Of a stretch of 64,000 nt of DNA, positions 22,446 through 35,171 are shown one piece after another. The position numbers were made by a program, and so were the translations under genes. The DNA comes from Plectrocnemia conspersa (lineage: Eukaryota; Arthropoda; Insecta; Trichoptera; Polycentropodidae), in assembly GCA_009617715.1 (NCBI GenBank), contig VTFK01000281.1, forward strand, positions 434,001 through 498,000. The letters run 5' to 3'. The notes under the pieces were generated by a model. It was not told the origin of the DNA. It did no database searches and worked only from the letters and a program-made list of their open reading frames with translations. How positions within the stretch are numbered: the first letter of the stretch is position 1; the number at the start of each line of letters is the position of its first letter.

Positions 22446-25400
22446 ATTATATTTTAATATTAAAACTGTTTTCAATAAATATAATATTTTCACATTATAT
22501 TTTTTCTACTTATATCAAAAACACAGCTTTTGTGTTTCTGATATGCAAGGTCCTTAATACTTTGTAACTGACATTTTTTTTTAATTTACAATTAAAATTC
22601 AAAACTTGAGAGATGATAATAAATATGTTTTTTGGTTTCATCGCAAATATTTTTTAAATTAATGTTTTACGTAATTATATTATATTATACATGGTTATAA
22701 TAAACACGCACAAACTTTCAAAGCTAAATGTAGCTTAACAAAAAGCTCTTGCCGTAAATGATCTTAGTTTAGAAAAATATAGTTAACAACTTCTCTACTT
22801 ACTGACTCCTATACCTTTTAGTCAGCTACTTATATTAAAGATCTCACAAAATTTAATCTAGTGAATATTATAAGCCACTTAAAACAAACAATCAAATCTA
22901 TCCCCGAAGTTTTAGCTGCATAACAAATTTGACACTCGAAAGATTGTAAAAGCCAGTTTGATATATTAACTTGATTATCATATTAACTATCTAAAATATT
23001 TTTTAACTAATAATTTCTAAACAAAAAACATTACTTAATATATTTTTTTAACATCCAAAAGTATTTATATATCCTGTGAGTTTTATAGATTTTTCTTCAA
23101 TACATATTTATAATGTTATTTTGTTGTTTTAAACTCGATTTTATAAAATAGTTGTGTAAATTAGAATGCTTAGTTTTAGCAGAACTGCATAACGACGCTT
23201 ATTTATTTTTATAAAATTCAATCAATGATTTTTTTATAGTTTTGAACATAATATTAAGCTAACAGACGCATGCTTCTTTTAAAAAAACAGCTTTCTCTAT
23301 TTTTTTAAAATAATAAAAATATAATATCGTTTTTCGTGCCTGCTATGTATGTATATGGGTTGGTGTATTTTTTAAGAATTGTCATATGGGCACAATCAAG
23401 GTTTATAAACGTGGATTTTGTGAATATATCGATGTTACTGTGCAATGTTAAAATTATTGTTTTCTCTCTGACTGTTTAAATAAAATAAAATATTATATAC
23501 TATATTACGCTTTTAGTGAAGATACGTGGTTATAATTTTCCAAGCTTACATAATCAAGACACTGCCGCGTTGTACTGCTAAATGTGTAACACTAAAAAAT
23601 ATATATATGTAATAAAATATCACAAAACATCATAAACGTATCCCGTCCTCTGATTATCACTTTAAACGGCGATTTTCATTGCAGCTGGTGTTGTAATTAA
23701 AACAGTATCGAAAACAGGGTCAAAATCCTCAAAACTAATGGGGGATGATCAAATTATTATAATATGAATATGTATTTATTTATTTATTGTAATATGTATT
23801 ATGTAATGCTAAATAGATTCATCATAGATAATACATGTCTAAAAACGTATTCATATTTAACCAAATAAAATCACGTCGTAAAATGCTTACTTAACAAACA
23901 TATCGACATATTACAAATACTGGTTTATTTTCTTTGTGTATTCCGTAGGAACAACCGCTAGTGTTCGCATTCTCAAAAATAGATAATATATTATATTCAA
24001 TGATATTGTAATAAAAATATAAGTAAATGCATTTTTGTATTAATTACACATATTCTCCTCTTTGTAGTATATATAATAATTAGCATATAAATAATTCTCT
24101 TGAAGCTTAAATTAAAATCATAAACCATACACACACTTTAGGCAAGAGCAGCATTTGGTAAGTATCATATATTACTTTATTATTAAATATAAATTTCGAA
24201 CACCTTAATTTAAGACATTAATCACGCCCGTGTCATCTTGATGATTTACACGTTGTGGTTTCTTCATTAGAGAAAATATTAAGGCCATAATTGCGTTGAA
24301 GATAATTTAATTTGTACCTTTAAACTTAACTGTGCTTTAATAAAATTAGGTAAACAATTTTGTTATACTATATTGTACGACAATTTATGTTTTTATCGTT
24401 TTTTTACTAAACAAAAACCGTTTTCGATTTAATAAATAATATATAAAAAAATAATCCGAAAAATTAGTATAGTATTAATTATCTGAACATTAAATACATT
24501 TTTTAATTAGTAAACACTGAAAAATATTACGTTTATAAATTTATATGTTTTTAATTGTTTATTTTATTTATTTATTTAACAAATATGAAAATAAATAGCC
24601 TATAAAATTTTGACATAAACTATGGATACAAAAATGGATTTTAGTAGTTATTTCGTTTTAAAAACATTGTTTTTAATTAAGTTTTTTTAGGTTTAAAGAA
24701 GCTACATTATATTTGGTTCTTCTTTTCAAGAATTTCTCGAAAAAATGGCAAATCGAGAATTTTTATAGGCTTTTTTTGTTAAAAAATAAATTTGTGCGAA
24801 TGTTCTTAAATGTTTTACAACCACTGCATAAAAAATGGATCCGTGCTAGATGTTTAAAATATGCATGCTTTCTTAAAAGGTTTTAAGAAAGGTCGGTAGT
24901 ACTTAAATGGAAAAAAATTGTTTATGATTTTCTCAACTACTTTAATCAGTCTTGTATTTGCTTTAATAATCTAAGAATTACAATAAAAATCAGATAAGAA
25001 AAAAACACTTTGCGTGGGAATCAGCAGATCGCAAATATTTATGAAGGGTTTTTTACAGAGCTATGCCATAAAGTTTGCCTGTCAGCGAATTTAAATCTCG
25101 TTTGGATTTTCTGAAAGTATTAGAAAACCCAAAATAAAGGATGATTAACTTTAACGAATGCCTTTTCAAAATCATTCCATTTAAGTTTGTTCTCTTCAAC
25201 GACCATCTAGTTCTCTATTTATTAATAATAAAAATACATTTACATTAATAGACTGTATTATTACATTCATATACTTTCAATTACATATATTTATTTATTT
25301 ATCAAAATTTCTCAAAAATTTTCGAGAAAATCAATAAATGGAAATGAGAATTCTCATTTCTCTAAAAATAAAAAACATTAAAAAACCAGAATTTTAAATT

Positions 25401-26129
25401 ATATCTATATTAAAAGAAGTGACGATTAGCAACATTGCTTAAAACATGTAATTTTTATTTGGCAACAAAAATAATTGTACTTCACACCAATTACATAAAT
25501 TTTAAAAACATGCCTAAAAACGACTTATAACAAATTACAATAATAAATATAATTTAGGTTAGTTAATCTTATAGCAAAAACAATATAATACTTCGTACGT
25601 AGCGTTAAAAGAGATAAAAGTAACTGGAAAAAAATATACATATAATTAATTAAAAAAACTATATTAAATAATAGATTGCAAAAATAAAATAAAACATAAT
25701 AAATAAACCAGTGCTTTAAAATAATTTTGAATAGAATAATTATATTATTAATGATATTAAATTATAAAATAATAGCATACATAAATTGAGTTAATCTTAA
25801 ACATGTGGCAAAAATCTCACTAAACGGTATTTGTATTACATAACATATAAATTTATAATTAAGTGTTTTTGTATTATGTTAATAATTTTCAGTACACACA
25901 AAATTAAATAATTTTAGTCGTATTTATAGGGCAAAATCACTTTATTATAATTATGCGGCGTATACAATATACCTAATAAAATAATAATACGCATTAATGC
26001 GGCAAAAGTTGATCGAAATTTTACCAATAACACCAACCAGCGCTGGAAGCAAATTTGATATATTATTTTTCCCAATAAAAGCTAATATTTCCAACTCGCA
26101 TAAAAATGATTGATGACCGTATTCTGGCA
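22271..26129. other. AT-rich intergenic DNA downstream of 5-HT7
   Basis: No gene or transposon was recognised. A perfect 20-base palindrome (GAAATGAGAATTCTCATTTC) lies at 25341-25360; related TCTCGAAAA/CGAGAAT words occur near 24735 and 25310. Confidence 0.55.
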
Positions 26130-26560
26130 GTACGTTAATTTATAAAATTAGTCCGGAATTTGTATTTCCGAGCACGAAACATTCACAGAACTGATTTTTC
26201 CTCCAGCGAAATTAATACCCAATGATCTATTCCAAGTACCAGTTGTTTTTTTGGTTCAAGGGTGAGGTTAAATAATAATAATAAAAAATAGTGAAAACGT
26301 AGGGTGAATTTTCCTGGCGCATTTCCAGCTAAGCAAGTCGGCGTTATCAATATTTACAAAGTGCTTCACGTAAGCGCGTGTTTTCTTCTATTCATGAAGG
26401 TTTTGCCGCTCGCAAGAGGCTTTCTAGGACACCTTTATGTGTGTCGACAAACCGGCAAACATTAGCCTAAACATCCCCTTTATAAAAAATAATATTTACA
26501 CCCTTTTACTCGAACGACCCGCTCAAAAAGCGAGTTTAAACCGGACAATAAATACTGAGC
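26130..26560. promoter_or_regulatory. GC-raised island, candidate regulatory element
   Basis: A clear rise in GC and CpG between AT-rich flanks, about 4 kb downstream of the receptor's stop codon. Stops occur in all frames. The role is an inference from composition. Confidence 0.25.
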
Positions 26561-27899
26561 TCATAGGATTTACGCCACATATTTGAATACGTTTTGTTGA
26601 TATGAAACACATATTATAACAATGCTAAATATACAACATATAGAGTGGTTCACATATTATGCATAAATAAATTGTAAATATATAGAAATAAATCAATATA
26701 ATACATGATCTTCGTTCTAAATATATTTTAAAATACTCTTTACAAGTCTTGCCATATATTACATACAGTTAAACCAAAAAAAAATGATTAAAAAATACCA
26801 TAATTCATATTTTCAACACTATGCAATTAATTATCATATTGTAGAAAATTAATGGTAAAGATTATAAGTAATAGCGCAAAAACACTTATATAATTTATTT
26901 ATTCTGCATTTAATAGTTTTGAATAATTTTTAATACTTTGCTGGAGACTGGAGAACATAAATCAAAAATTGCTTCTGTATAAACCTACCGAATCATACAA
27001 TCTAAAATTCCAATATATTTATTTTATTAAAATACTCTTCTCCATCTCTAACGCAATTCCATGTACCACTTTTCGAACAAATTAAACAATTGATGATTTA
27101 CCATGAACGAGCATATATAATTAGTGACGCACCACAGACTTCACTACTATGGATTGTGTGGCTCATAATGTGGCCCTTTAGCTAACAGTACATCGTGCTA
27201 TTTTTGTTTTGATTGATCGCTTATTAAAAAGGTATTAGACAATTAAATATATATGTATATTCAGACTTGATTTGAGAAATATAAATGCAATGGAATAGAA
27301 ATATAAACGCAATAATTATGCTATTTTTCATGTTCGTATTCTCCACCAAAATCAAAAAAATAAGATAATAATAATAATAAAATAATAAATATCTTTCTTT
27401 ATCAAAATATTAATGCTATTAATAAAATATTAATTATATAACACGCAATACTATCAAAACACGAATCTAGTCATCGATCAGAAAAATGTATATATTTATT
27501 TTACACCTCTGTATAATCATAAAAGAACATAAGCTAAACACCGCTGCTTTTATCAGTCAATACATCAAGATAAATTATAAATAAAAGTCAGATTTTTATA
27601 AATGTATTGAATGTGTATATCAATTTTATTGTATTATTTGACATAGTTATCTTTTGCATATTTTTCTCATTACTTCATCTTTACAGCAACAGCAGCTGTT
27701 TTAAAAGTAGGAAGCCAATTACGCCTTTCATACAGACAAAAAAAAACAATAGTGTTGTTTGAAGCATCCAAACGCTGTTTCTCATTTGCTTTTCTATCTT
27801 TCAAAATAACTGCGATCTTAACCTGTAAATGTAAACGTTTTTTGCTTCGTTTTAAAATGTCTTTGAAATTGATTTAGATATAATGAAAGAACGATTGCA
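26561..27899. other. AT-rich intergenic DNA, nothing recognised
   Basis: Simple A/T and AAT-type tracts, including an imperfect AAT run near 27365-27390. No protein-like frame seen. Confidence 0.55.
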
Positions 27900-28360
27900 T
27901 AATTATGTAAGCTGACTTATACAAAAAAAACAAGCTGGATTTATCAAAGGGAAATTATTAAAAAAATTCTAAAATACAGGAATTCAGCCGTTCTTTGTTT
28001 TAATGGCATTTGATTGTGTAAAATGCCTCTTGGATGTATTGTTAAATATAGGAGCCCCAACTCACCTTGTTTATATATTTTAAAGCTGTGTTAATGTTAT
28101 ATATATATATATATATACCTCAGTAGTACAGCAGTGGTACGAGTGAACTCCTCGAAATCAAATAGGCGCAAAATTGGGAAAGAAATAAGACAATGGACCT
28201 ATTTAATATCTACAGAGAATATATAATGAAAAGGGCACTGAATTGATGAAAAAGCGGCATATCAATCGGAGAAAAAAAACTGTTGAACTTGAGATACGCC
28301 TAACTACCAACGAAATATCTGAGTTATTAAGCCGTGTCGGAAAAGACAGCAATCAACCAT
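27900..28360 (+). pseudogene. RTE-like non-LTR retrotransposon, reverse transcriptase remnant
   Basis: Scattered over three frames on the + strand are blocks in the order of an RTE-type reverse transcriptase: QAGFIKGK (family QAGFRKGRGT) at 27931, AFDCVK (family AFDCV.W) at about 28008, IGAPTHLVY at about 28047, LFNIYREYI at about 28199, GISIGEKK and LNLRYA (family LRYADDT, with the catalytic DD lost at a frameshift) near 28270-28300, and EISELLSRV at about 28310. Stops, frameshifts and a TA microsatellite at 28098-28119 interrupt it. Only the central palm region is visible; the endonuclease and 3' tail are not. The element is dead and old. Confidence 0.6.
28098..28119. repeat. (TA)n microsatellite
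   Basis: About eleven TA units, expanded inside the decayed LINE. A similar tract lies at about 38715-38736. Confidence 0.9.
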
Positions 28361-29029
28361 GATCAAATGTATACTGCACATTCAAATACAATCACAATAT
28401 TATTCAAATCCGTTGATCAAAACATTCAATTTTTACAAATGTTTTCCAGTGAGTTGTAAAAATTGTATTCCGTTTTTTTTTTTTTGCAGATACATAAGAA
28501 AAAGATTCTGCACTTACTATACACCAAAGAGTAAAATTTACATGCCTGGACGATATAAGACCCTAGATTGATTTGATGTAGTTTTTCAACACGTACTTGT
28601 TTATGTACTTATCATCAATAGCGAATGATATCTCAAGATAAAAAGTTTCTGTGGTTAAATCAAAGATCTATAAAATACGTTGCTTCAAAGGGATAGAGCC
28701 ACATGCCACCCAGATTACCAAGCCTCGTGATCAAGATGACTTGTACAGTTTATGTAACTTGTTTAAATAGGGTTACGTGAAATAAAAGGTATGTAATAGC
28801 ATTTAACAAAATATTCAAAAACTAGAGAAAAACAATAGAAAGGTTAATTTTGTGATTGCGTCACAATTAAGTCAAAATTCTATAAATAAATAAATTAAAA
28901 TATTCACAGCCACCCAAAGGAGCCGTAGCTGTCATTTGTACGATATATATGTTTATAATATAAATAAAAAAAATTTTAAATAAATTTATGATAAATCTTA
29001 TATATTTTTTAATTTTGTCCACGTCGGGG

Positions 29030-29155
29030 TCACCAGTGTGGGGGTCGTGTCGTCTGGTGCTGGAGCTCGTGCTCACATCGGGTTGTCACCAGTGTGGGGG
29101 TCGTGTCGTCTGGTGCTGGAGCTCGTGCTCACGTCGGGTTGTCACCAGTTTGGGT
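29030..29155. repeat. 56-bp tandem repeat, 2 full units plus a partial third
   Basis: Units start at 29030, 29086 and 29142 (each beginning TCACCAGTGTGGGGGTCGTG or close). The first two differ at about one position, so the duplication is young compared with the surroundings. It spans the LTR-leader junction of the fragment described above, and overlapping open frames over it (29038-29297) are a product of this repeat. Confidence 0.9.
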
Positions 29156-29388
29156 TCGTCGTGATGGGCCGCGTGGTCGGCGGCAGCGACTGTCAGCGGC
29201 GACGGTGGCTGACGATGGCGGCACATGGTCGGGGCTGCGGCAAGTAGTCGGCGGAAGCGGCGAGGGCGTGAGCGGAGCCAGTAGTCGAGTCTCGTAATGT
29301 AATTGGGCGAACTGTTCTCCGGAGTTTCTGTCCGTCTATTTATATACCGAACGGGAATATTAATAATTTATTGTTACATGTCGCCACA
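29030..29388 (-). mobile_element. LTR retrotransposon fragment (LTR and start of leader)
   Basis: Read on the - strand, the segment starts TGTGGCGACATG at 29388, has TATATAAATAG at about 29335-29345 followed by an ACAGTTCG initiator-like site, then a GC- and CCG-rich body, and ends at CTGGTGACCCCGACGTGG around 29020-29037. TGG.GACCCCGACGTG right after the LTR is a leader sequence I associate with many insect Ty3-type elements. It is the most GC-rich part of the window. Past it, on the low-coordinate side, the DNA turns AT-rich at once, so gag and pol are missing. The second LTR and the target duplication were not found. Clade assignment is tentative. Confidence 0.5.
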
Positions 29389-32084
29389 GTTTCATTACGA
29401 TTTTTGAGATGCTCTATTAATAAAAGTAATTATTGTAGTTAAACTTATTACTAAAAAACAGCAACGTAATTTTTTAGGTATTTAACTTTATTAAAAAATA
29501 TTGAATTACAATTAGAAATTTGTATTAATTATTTTAATACAAAAATATTGGATTACAATTATCAACTGATGTTTTTATTTTTAACTATTTTTTTTTTTTT
29601 AACAGAAAAACTTTTGTATCGTAAAACACAAAATGGTAAGAAACTGTCACTTTCTTAAAATAATTCGCAAACATCTATAATACTTTTTATAAATTTATAT
29701 TTTTCTACTCATTGCAATTTTATCAATATTAAAAACTCATTTTTTTTTGTTATTTAATCAATGAAAACTTTGAGGTGTACCAACTGGGGTAGTGAAATAT
29801 TTTTTGTAACATTTATTTAAAAATGAAGATTTTAATAGAAGCCAGCAATCGGATTTATCAACCCCTATGGTTAGCTTCGATTATTTTTTATGCTCAATTT
29901 GTCTGCATAAGGAATGGAAATAGCACTCTGAAAGATAGACCAAAGTTTCTTTGCGGCTCTCTAACTTTTGCCTTTTGTTCAGTTCAGACGACATCTTACA
30001 GACAATTACTTCAAAATTTGGCTTAATATACATCATATTATAATTTCTTATTTTTTATCGATATCGATATTTAAATAATACATAATGCAGCTATTCAATC
30101 AAAATTATTTTTTTGTAAAAGCTTATATTTCATATTTATGTCTAAAATAGCAAGTCTTAAATTAAAAATGCAATAACAATAATATCTTTGTTGAATGATA
30201 TATAAAAATACATATAATATACATACACACATTTTAATAAATCGTAAGTAATTTAAAATGAAAAGTTTATAAATATTTTTTTATAAATTTTAAAATAACG
30301 TAAAAATAATTTGTCAAATAAATTTTGATAAGAAATTAACGACGATTTAATATGCAACTCGTTCTTTGATTTTTTAATTAAATATCCTGTTATATTAAGT
30401 AAGCCTTCATCTTGCATAATACATTATTCGAAATACCTTGAAATCATTAATATTGCACCTGATTCATATAATAATAATATATAACAGGTGAAACCTTGTT
30501 CTAAAAATGCCCCTTGGTATTACCGATTTTACATTATAATAAAATTATATTATATATTTATACAGAAATAATACTAACACTTGCTTAAATAATATTGTTG
30601 CGATCTGAGCATGTTCTTAGTACTGAGAACTCGATCCCGCTCGAGTTTTCAATACTGAGAAGCTGTCAGTTAAAGCAAAGCTGTCTAACCTGCGGCATAC
30701 TAAGCAATTATTTGAGGCCCACGAATCTATTCAGAAAACAATGAATAATAAAAAAATTATGTTGAAAATATTTTTAAATATATTTAATACTGACCTATAA
30801 AAAATAGAATAGTTTTAATTTCGATAGTAATTTAAAAACACCCAGATTAGATCAATAGTCATCTAACGTGCTGAATTACTAAATACTTTATTTTAGTGAC
30901 ACACGTAAAAAATACAAAACATAATAATTGCACAAACTAAGAATAAAGTAAGCAATACAAAATATTTATAAATTATAAAATTTAAAGCAATTAAAAAAAT
31001 CTTAGACTAGTGATTTTTTTTGATTACCTAGCATGCATGATATTCTAAAATAAAGGCAAAACAACATGCGTGATTTGCGCTAACAATATTTTAATGATAT
31101 AATAATATAACAATAAAGAGGACTTAATATAAAATATACTGATTAATTCAATAAATTAAAAATATGTAAGTTGAACGAATCTGAAACTTATTAATCGAAT
31201 GAGGTGAAATCCGTTACTGCTACGAGCTATAAAAATAGCAATTGTAGCTAAAAATTGAATCCCCTTTTTCTGATAGCAAAATAATAAAGTAGTGCTTTAT
31301 TAAAACAAACGTTCAAATTACTGTCACATTTAGAATTAATGAATTGTCAGTAAAACGATAAATCAATGTTGATTAACCATGTCGATAAATTATTTTAGTT
31401 TTTGAGCATGGTGTGGACTTGAAAATGGCTGAATAATTACAGATAAAGTTTTCTCTTATTCTGAGAATTTTACTAATAATCTTAAAATATATTTATTACT
31501 GTTTGTTGCACATTAAAATATATGTACAAAACAAATTCAAAAAAAATGTAAAAGGCGTTTAACTGTAATAAATATTTGGTAGTTATTCTTCGAAAAATTT
31601 TAGAATTATTTACTAAAATTGATCTTGAATATTTGATTTATAACAATAACCTTTTGCAAGAAAATAAAGTAATAATTGAAATAGGAAAAAAAATATCGCT
31701 GAATTGAACAAATCAATATTGTTGCTTACTTCTCTTATTTAAATATAAAATTCAAAGGCAAAAATAAATCAATTACAGAATTTTATGTGAATATAAAAGC
31801 ATTCATAATAAAACCTGCACTCTTAGATACACAATTGAATGAAAATAACCTTTGATGTTTTCCAAACTCATACATTTTCCCAGATCACACAAAATTCATA
31901 AATTATTTATAATTTTTTTGGGAGATTTAATTAATCAATAATAAAAGAAAAATGTTTACATCGTCACATCTCTATTTATTTATTTTATTTTAATATAAAT
32001 TTTTCATTGCAATATGGCTAGCTTTAACCCAATGCAATACAATGGAGTAAAGACAACTGCAAAAAGTCAAATATATATATTTTT
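29389..32084. other. AT-rich intergenic DNA
   Basis: No gene recognised. A short phrase near 30690 (ACCTGCGGCATACTAAGC) faintly resembles the ends of some hAT elements, but no partner end was found. The 67-codon frame at 29823-30026 has no family features. Confidence 0.5.
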
Positions 32085-32300
32085 AAATTATTATTACAGC
32101 TTGAAATTAATATATATTACTATGCACAATATAGCTTGATTTTATTTTAATTATTCATCACGTAAAATTAGAAAAATCTTATATGTAAAAATCGATCGAA
32201 ATTGTATATATATTCTATAAAAATCACTATGGCCCATATGGGATTCGAACTCGAGACTTTAAGTATTAATCACCGTCTATTGTGCTGCTTAAAATATTCC
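32085..32300 (-). repeat. Possible SINE-like repeat with a tRNA-type B box
   Basis: On the - strand the sequence reads AGTTCGAATCCCATATGGGCC, which contains a perfect pol III B box (GTTCGAATCC). It is followed by an AT-rich body ending in AAGCTGTAATAATA. A diverged relative with the same order (GATCGAATCCCATAGCAC, then an AT-rich body and AAGCTGTAATAATAG) lies at about 48180-48300. The A box and acceptor stem do not form a proper tRNA, so this is a SINE-like repeat at best. Confidence 0.35.
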
Positions 32301-33719
32301 AGATAATTTTTTTAAAATATTAAACTTAATTCCGATAAATGAAGCATTTACAAATAAATAACGGATTTATGTATGCTAAGCATATGCTGTAAAAAATCAT
32401 GCTTAAGAAAACCAAACCGCAAAATTCTTTAACTGATTCACATTTAAAAATTCATAAACCATTAACATTAGAGCAAGCAGTAATTTATATAAAATGAGTT
32501 CAGTAACTTAGCTTTATTAAAAAAATATTACTCAAGTAATATATTTTTTTTGATTTATTAGAAATTAATTAATATTTGTAAATACTCATGCATATTTGCT
32601 ATGAAATAAAATTAACCAAAAAAGGGCAAATAGTCCTGCTATAATAATTTTCATAATTATGTTTCATAATATATCTAATTTGAGGTCGTAGTAGCACATA
32701 GTTAACAAATCATACTTGTTGAGCTCAGCTTGACAAATTTATATAAATATATTTAGCGTACATTAAAAAATTGCTCTTTTAAAACTATAGTGGTAACATT
32801 AAGGTTTTAAAGTAATACTTACAATATGTAATTTATTGTTAGCTTATCTGTTCATATATTCCTATACATACACAATATTTTTTTATTGACAACGCACTCA
32901 AACGTTTAAATTAACCTGTTTTTTTTAGTGATAAGCACCTTCATTTTTAATCTTATTTTTAATACCTAATCTTTGTATGCATCTTTGTATTATTTGTATG
33001 CATTTTTAAATTGGTTATTTCTTCTATAGCGTCAACCATTAAACTGCTTACAATATATCTTAAAAGGCAAACTTTTTTTTATACATAAAATTTATCAATT
33101 AAATTATTTTAAAATAATATCTGTTAAAAATGTCTTTAGAAATATTTTTTTATATAATTAATTGTTTGTGAGATACTAACATATTAAAATTACAGTTTCT
33201 TTATATATATTTTAAATTCTATATCTACTATGTATAAAAAATGTACGTGTTTCAATCGAAGAGAAAAGTTCGCCATATAAAAGAAATGTTTCGCGTCACT
33301 GCACTTTGTGTATTTATGGTACCATCGTTTACAATTCATAAAAATAGACGTTAAATAAAATAAAACGACACGAATGGTTTTAAGGGTGATTGATGATGAA
33401 TTTTTTTCGCGAAGGTACTGTGAAACACATTATTAATCAAAATTATATTTATATTGAAATCACAGTTGGTTGATTCATTAAAATCTTTATAAAAATGTAC
33501 ATTTGATTTTTTTAATTTATTAAACAGAGATATTGTATTACAAACGCCATTATCTTCAATTCAATAGTGAAAATATCATTAAAAATATTGATAAGCAAGG
33601 AGTATATACATAAATTATATGTGACATAAAATATGATTTATAAATAATATATTTTTAAAGTATAAGCGCCCCTTATTTTAACGCATTTAGAATTTTGAGA
33701 TTTTCTTTAAATATTGATT
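32301..33719. other. AT-rich intergenic DNA, nothing recognised
   Basis: No coding-like frame, repeat or transposon end seen. Confidence 0.55.
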
Positions 33720-34015
33720 TTTACCACAGGCACCCCATTGTATATTGTCAACTTTCCTCTTCTCCTTCGTATTAGATATTTATTGAAAACTCATTTGCAG
33801 TCGAGTCACGATATGCCCAATAATGCCTCATACACTTGGAGCCCTTTGATCGAGGGCCACACCGATGCCGAGTTATTTATGTTTGGGTTATACGACACGC
33901 TTTACCGTTTCATTTTATTTTTTTCTCCTTCGCTTCTAACTATTATTGCTTTATGGTAGGCGGCGGGCAATCGTCGGAGTACATGAGAAACGATATATAC
34001 ACGTGGACGCCAAAA
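33720..34015. promoter_or_regulatory. GC-raised island, candidate regulatory element
   Basis: Compact island of raised GC with two overlapping + frames (33714-33959, 33836-34018) in different registers and no family features; the overlap argues against coding. Role inferred. Confidence 0.25.
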
Positions 34016-34462
34016 TAAATGGTTTTATTGTGTTTTATCACTGAGAAATATGGAAGAGCAACTCGATAAACAAACAAAGAATAAATTATAAGTTAAATTA
34101 TTATACTGACAGTTTTAAGGGTTATAAAGCCTTTGATCTGAAGTTATTTTAGACTATAATCATGTCTATATAGGAAATTGAGTTACCAAAATATAATAAA
34201 CTTCTTAGGTTTTACTTTGTTGTAAAGTATTGTAGCTTTACAAAATATATTGCATAAAAAAATATTAATAAAATAAAATAATTTAATAAAATAAATATAA
34301 AACAATTATTACAATTAATTCGATAAATGTAAGTATGTGATTTGTTTCAAAGTAACTAATAAATACAATAAATTAAGCGTTTCGAATTAATTAAAATTTA
34401 ATTAAATTAATACGGAGTGTGATTCGAAGTGAAAAGTAATTGTAATTGTAGAAGCTTTATTG

Positions 34463-34557
34463 CTACGAAAAGACGATATTGGTAATTGGTTCAAACAAAG
34501 CAAGGAAATTATTTTTCTTGCTTCGTTTGAACAATTACTAATCTCGTTTCTTCCTAG
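34463..34557. ncRNA. miRNA-like hairpin 1 (candidate precursor)
   Basis: The arms 34463-34508 and 34512-34557 pair over about 46 positions with about eight mismatches, some of them G-U, and one bulge. The best paired part is TTCAAACAAAGCAAG against CTTGCTTCGTTTGAA. Length (95 nt), imperfect pairing and lack of flanking target duplications fit a pri-miRNA-type stem, but the loop is very small and I do not recognise a known mature sequence. A short MITE remnant would look similar. The structure is certain; function and strand are not. Confidence 0.4.
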
Positions 34558-34623
34558 ATATAAGGAGCAAAATATCTTACGCATCAAAAGATGCATAAGA
34601 AATTTTGCTCTCCTTCTTTCTAT
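34556..34623. ncRNA. miRNA-like hairpin 2, directly adjoining hairpin 1
   Basis: AAGGAGCAAAATATCTTACG (from 34562) pairs with the stretch ending GAAATTTTGCTCTCCTT at 34615, with a perfect GCATC/GATGC top and an AAAA loop; about 27 of 30 positions pair. It starts where hairpin 1 ends. The frames open on both strands here (34460-34702 and 34402-34659) are mirror images of the fold-back and not evidence of a gene. Confidence 0.4.
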
Positions 34624-34680
34624 AACGATATATAAAAAACGCCTTACTTCCATCGTCACTTCTGACTTGAGACTTTCATC

Positions 34681-34899
34681 TCAGTACCAGCTTGGAACAT
34701 AATTTAAGTACAGACCTTGATATTGCCACCAATGGAAGCAAATCAATACAGCTGAATTTACGCTGATGTATTGCAGGATTTGTACAGCACCATTTAGACA
34801 CATTATTACCATTATCAAAAAAAGTGGTTCATAATCAACTTTTATTTCAAAGTTCATGGCAACAGAAGCAGAGACGTGATCTATCTTACACCCATGCAT
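34681..34899 (-). other. Unrecognised 72-codon frame with a hydrophobic centre
   Basis: Opens at an ATG at 34899 (reading down). It has a mildly acidic N-terminal part (KIDHVSASVAMNFEIKVDYE), a hydrophobic stretch able to span a membrane (LFLIMVIMCLNGAVQILQYI) and ends WYQ-like after an aromatic run (FHWWQYQGLYLNYVPSWY). It lies 270 bp from another hydrophobic frame on the same strand (35172-35426). Together they could be decayed exons of a membrane protein such as a chemoreceptor, but no family is recognisable. Confidence 0.2.
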
Positions 34900-35171
34900 T
34901 ATTGATCAAATAATGTACCATATCTTGAGCACTAGTCACTTATTCAATTACTGTGAAGTAAAATGTAAAATTAATATAAAGCAATATTTTATAAAAATGC
35001 GCCTTTGAGATATACATATGTACATATATATAGTGGTTGTTTACGATTAAAATACTCTCACAACCATTTGTTCATTCTTAACCAGAGAGCTCTCAGATAA
35101 ATATAAAAATATTACGTTTTCTAAATTTAATGCGTACCCATAATAAATAACAATATACGTGTTGTGTGATC

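Noticed and set aside
25341..25360. Heat-shock element in the perfect 20-base palindrome
   Set aside because: The GAA and TTC units are not spaced in the 5-bp alternating pattern that heat-shock factor needs.
29038..29297. Overlapping + frames over the GC-rich patch
   Set aside because: They follow from the 56-bp tandem repeat and lack stops only because the patch is GC-rich.
30680..30725. hAT end (ACCTGCGGCATACTAAGC)
   Set aside because: Only a loose resemblance; no inverted partner and no 8-bp duplication.
32225..32290. tRNA gene at the B-box-like sequence
   Set aside because: No acceptor stem, D arm or anticodon loop can be folded; at most a SINE-like repeat.
34460..34702. 80-codon + frame and 85-codon - frame as genes
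   Set aside because: They mirror each other because the DNA folds back into two hairpins.
34925..34940. Extra copy of the TTAA-element tip (GCACTAGTCAC)
   Set aside because: Only 11 bases match, the flank is TTGA instead of TTAA and the match ends at once.
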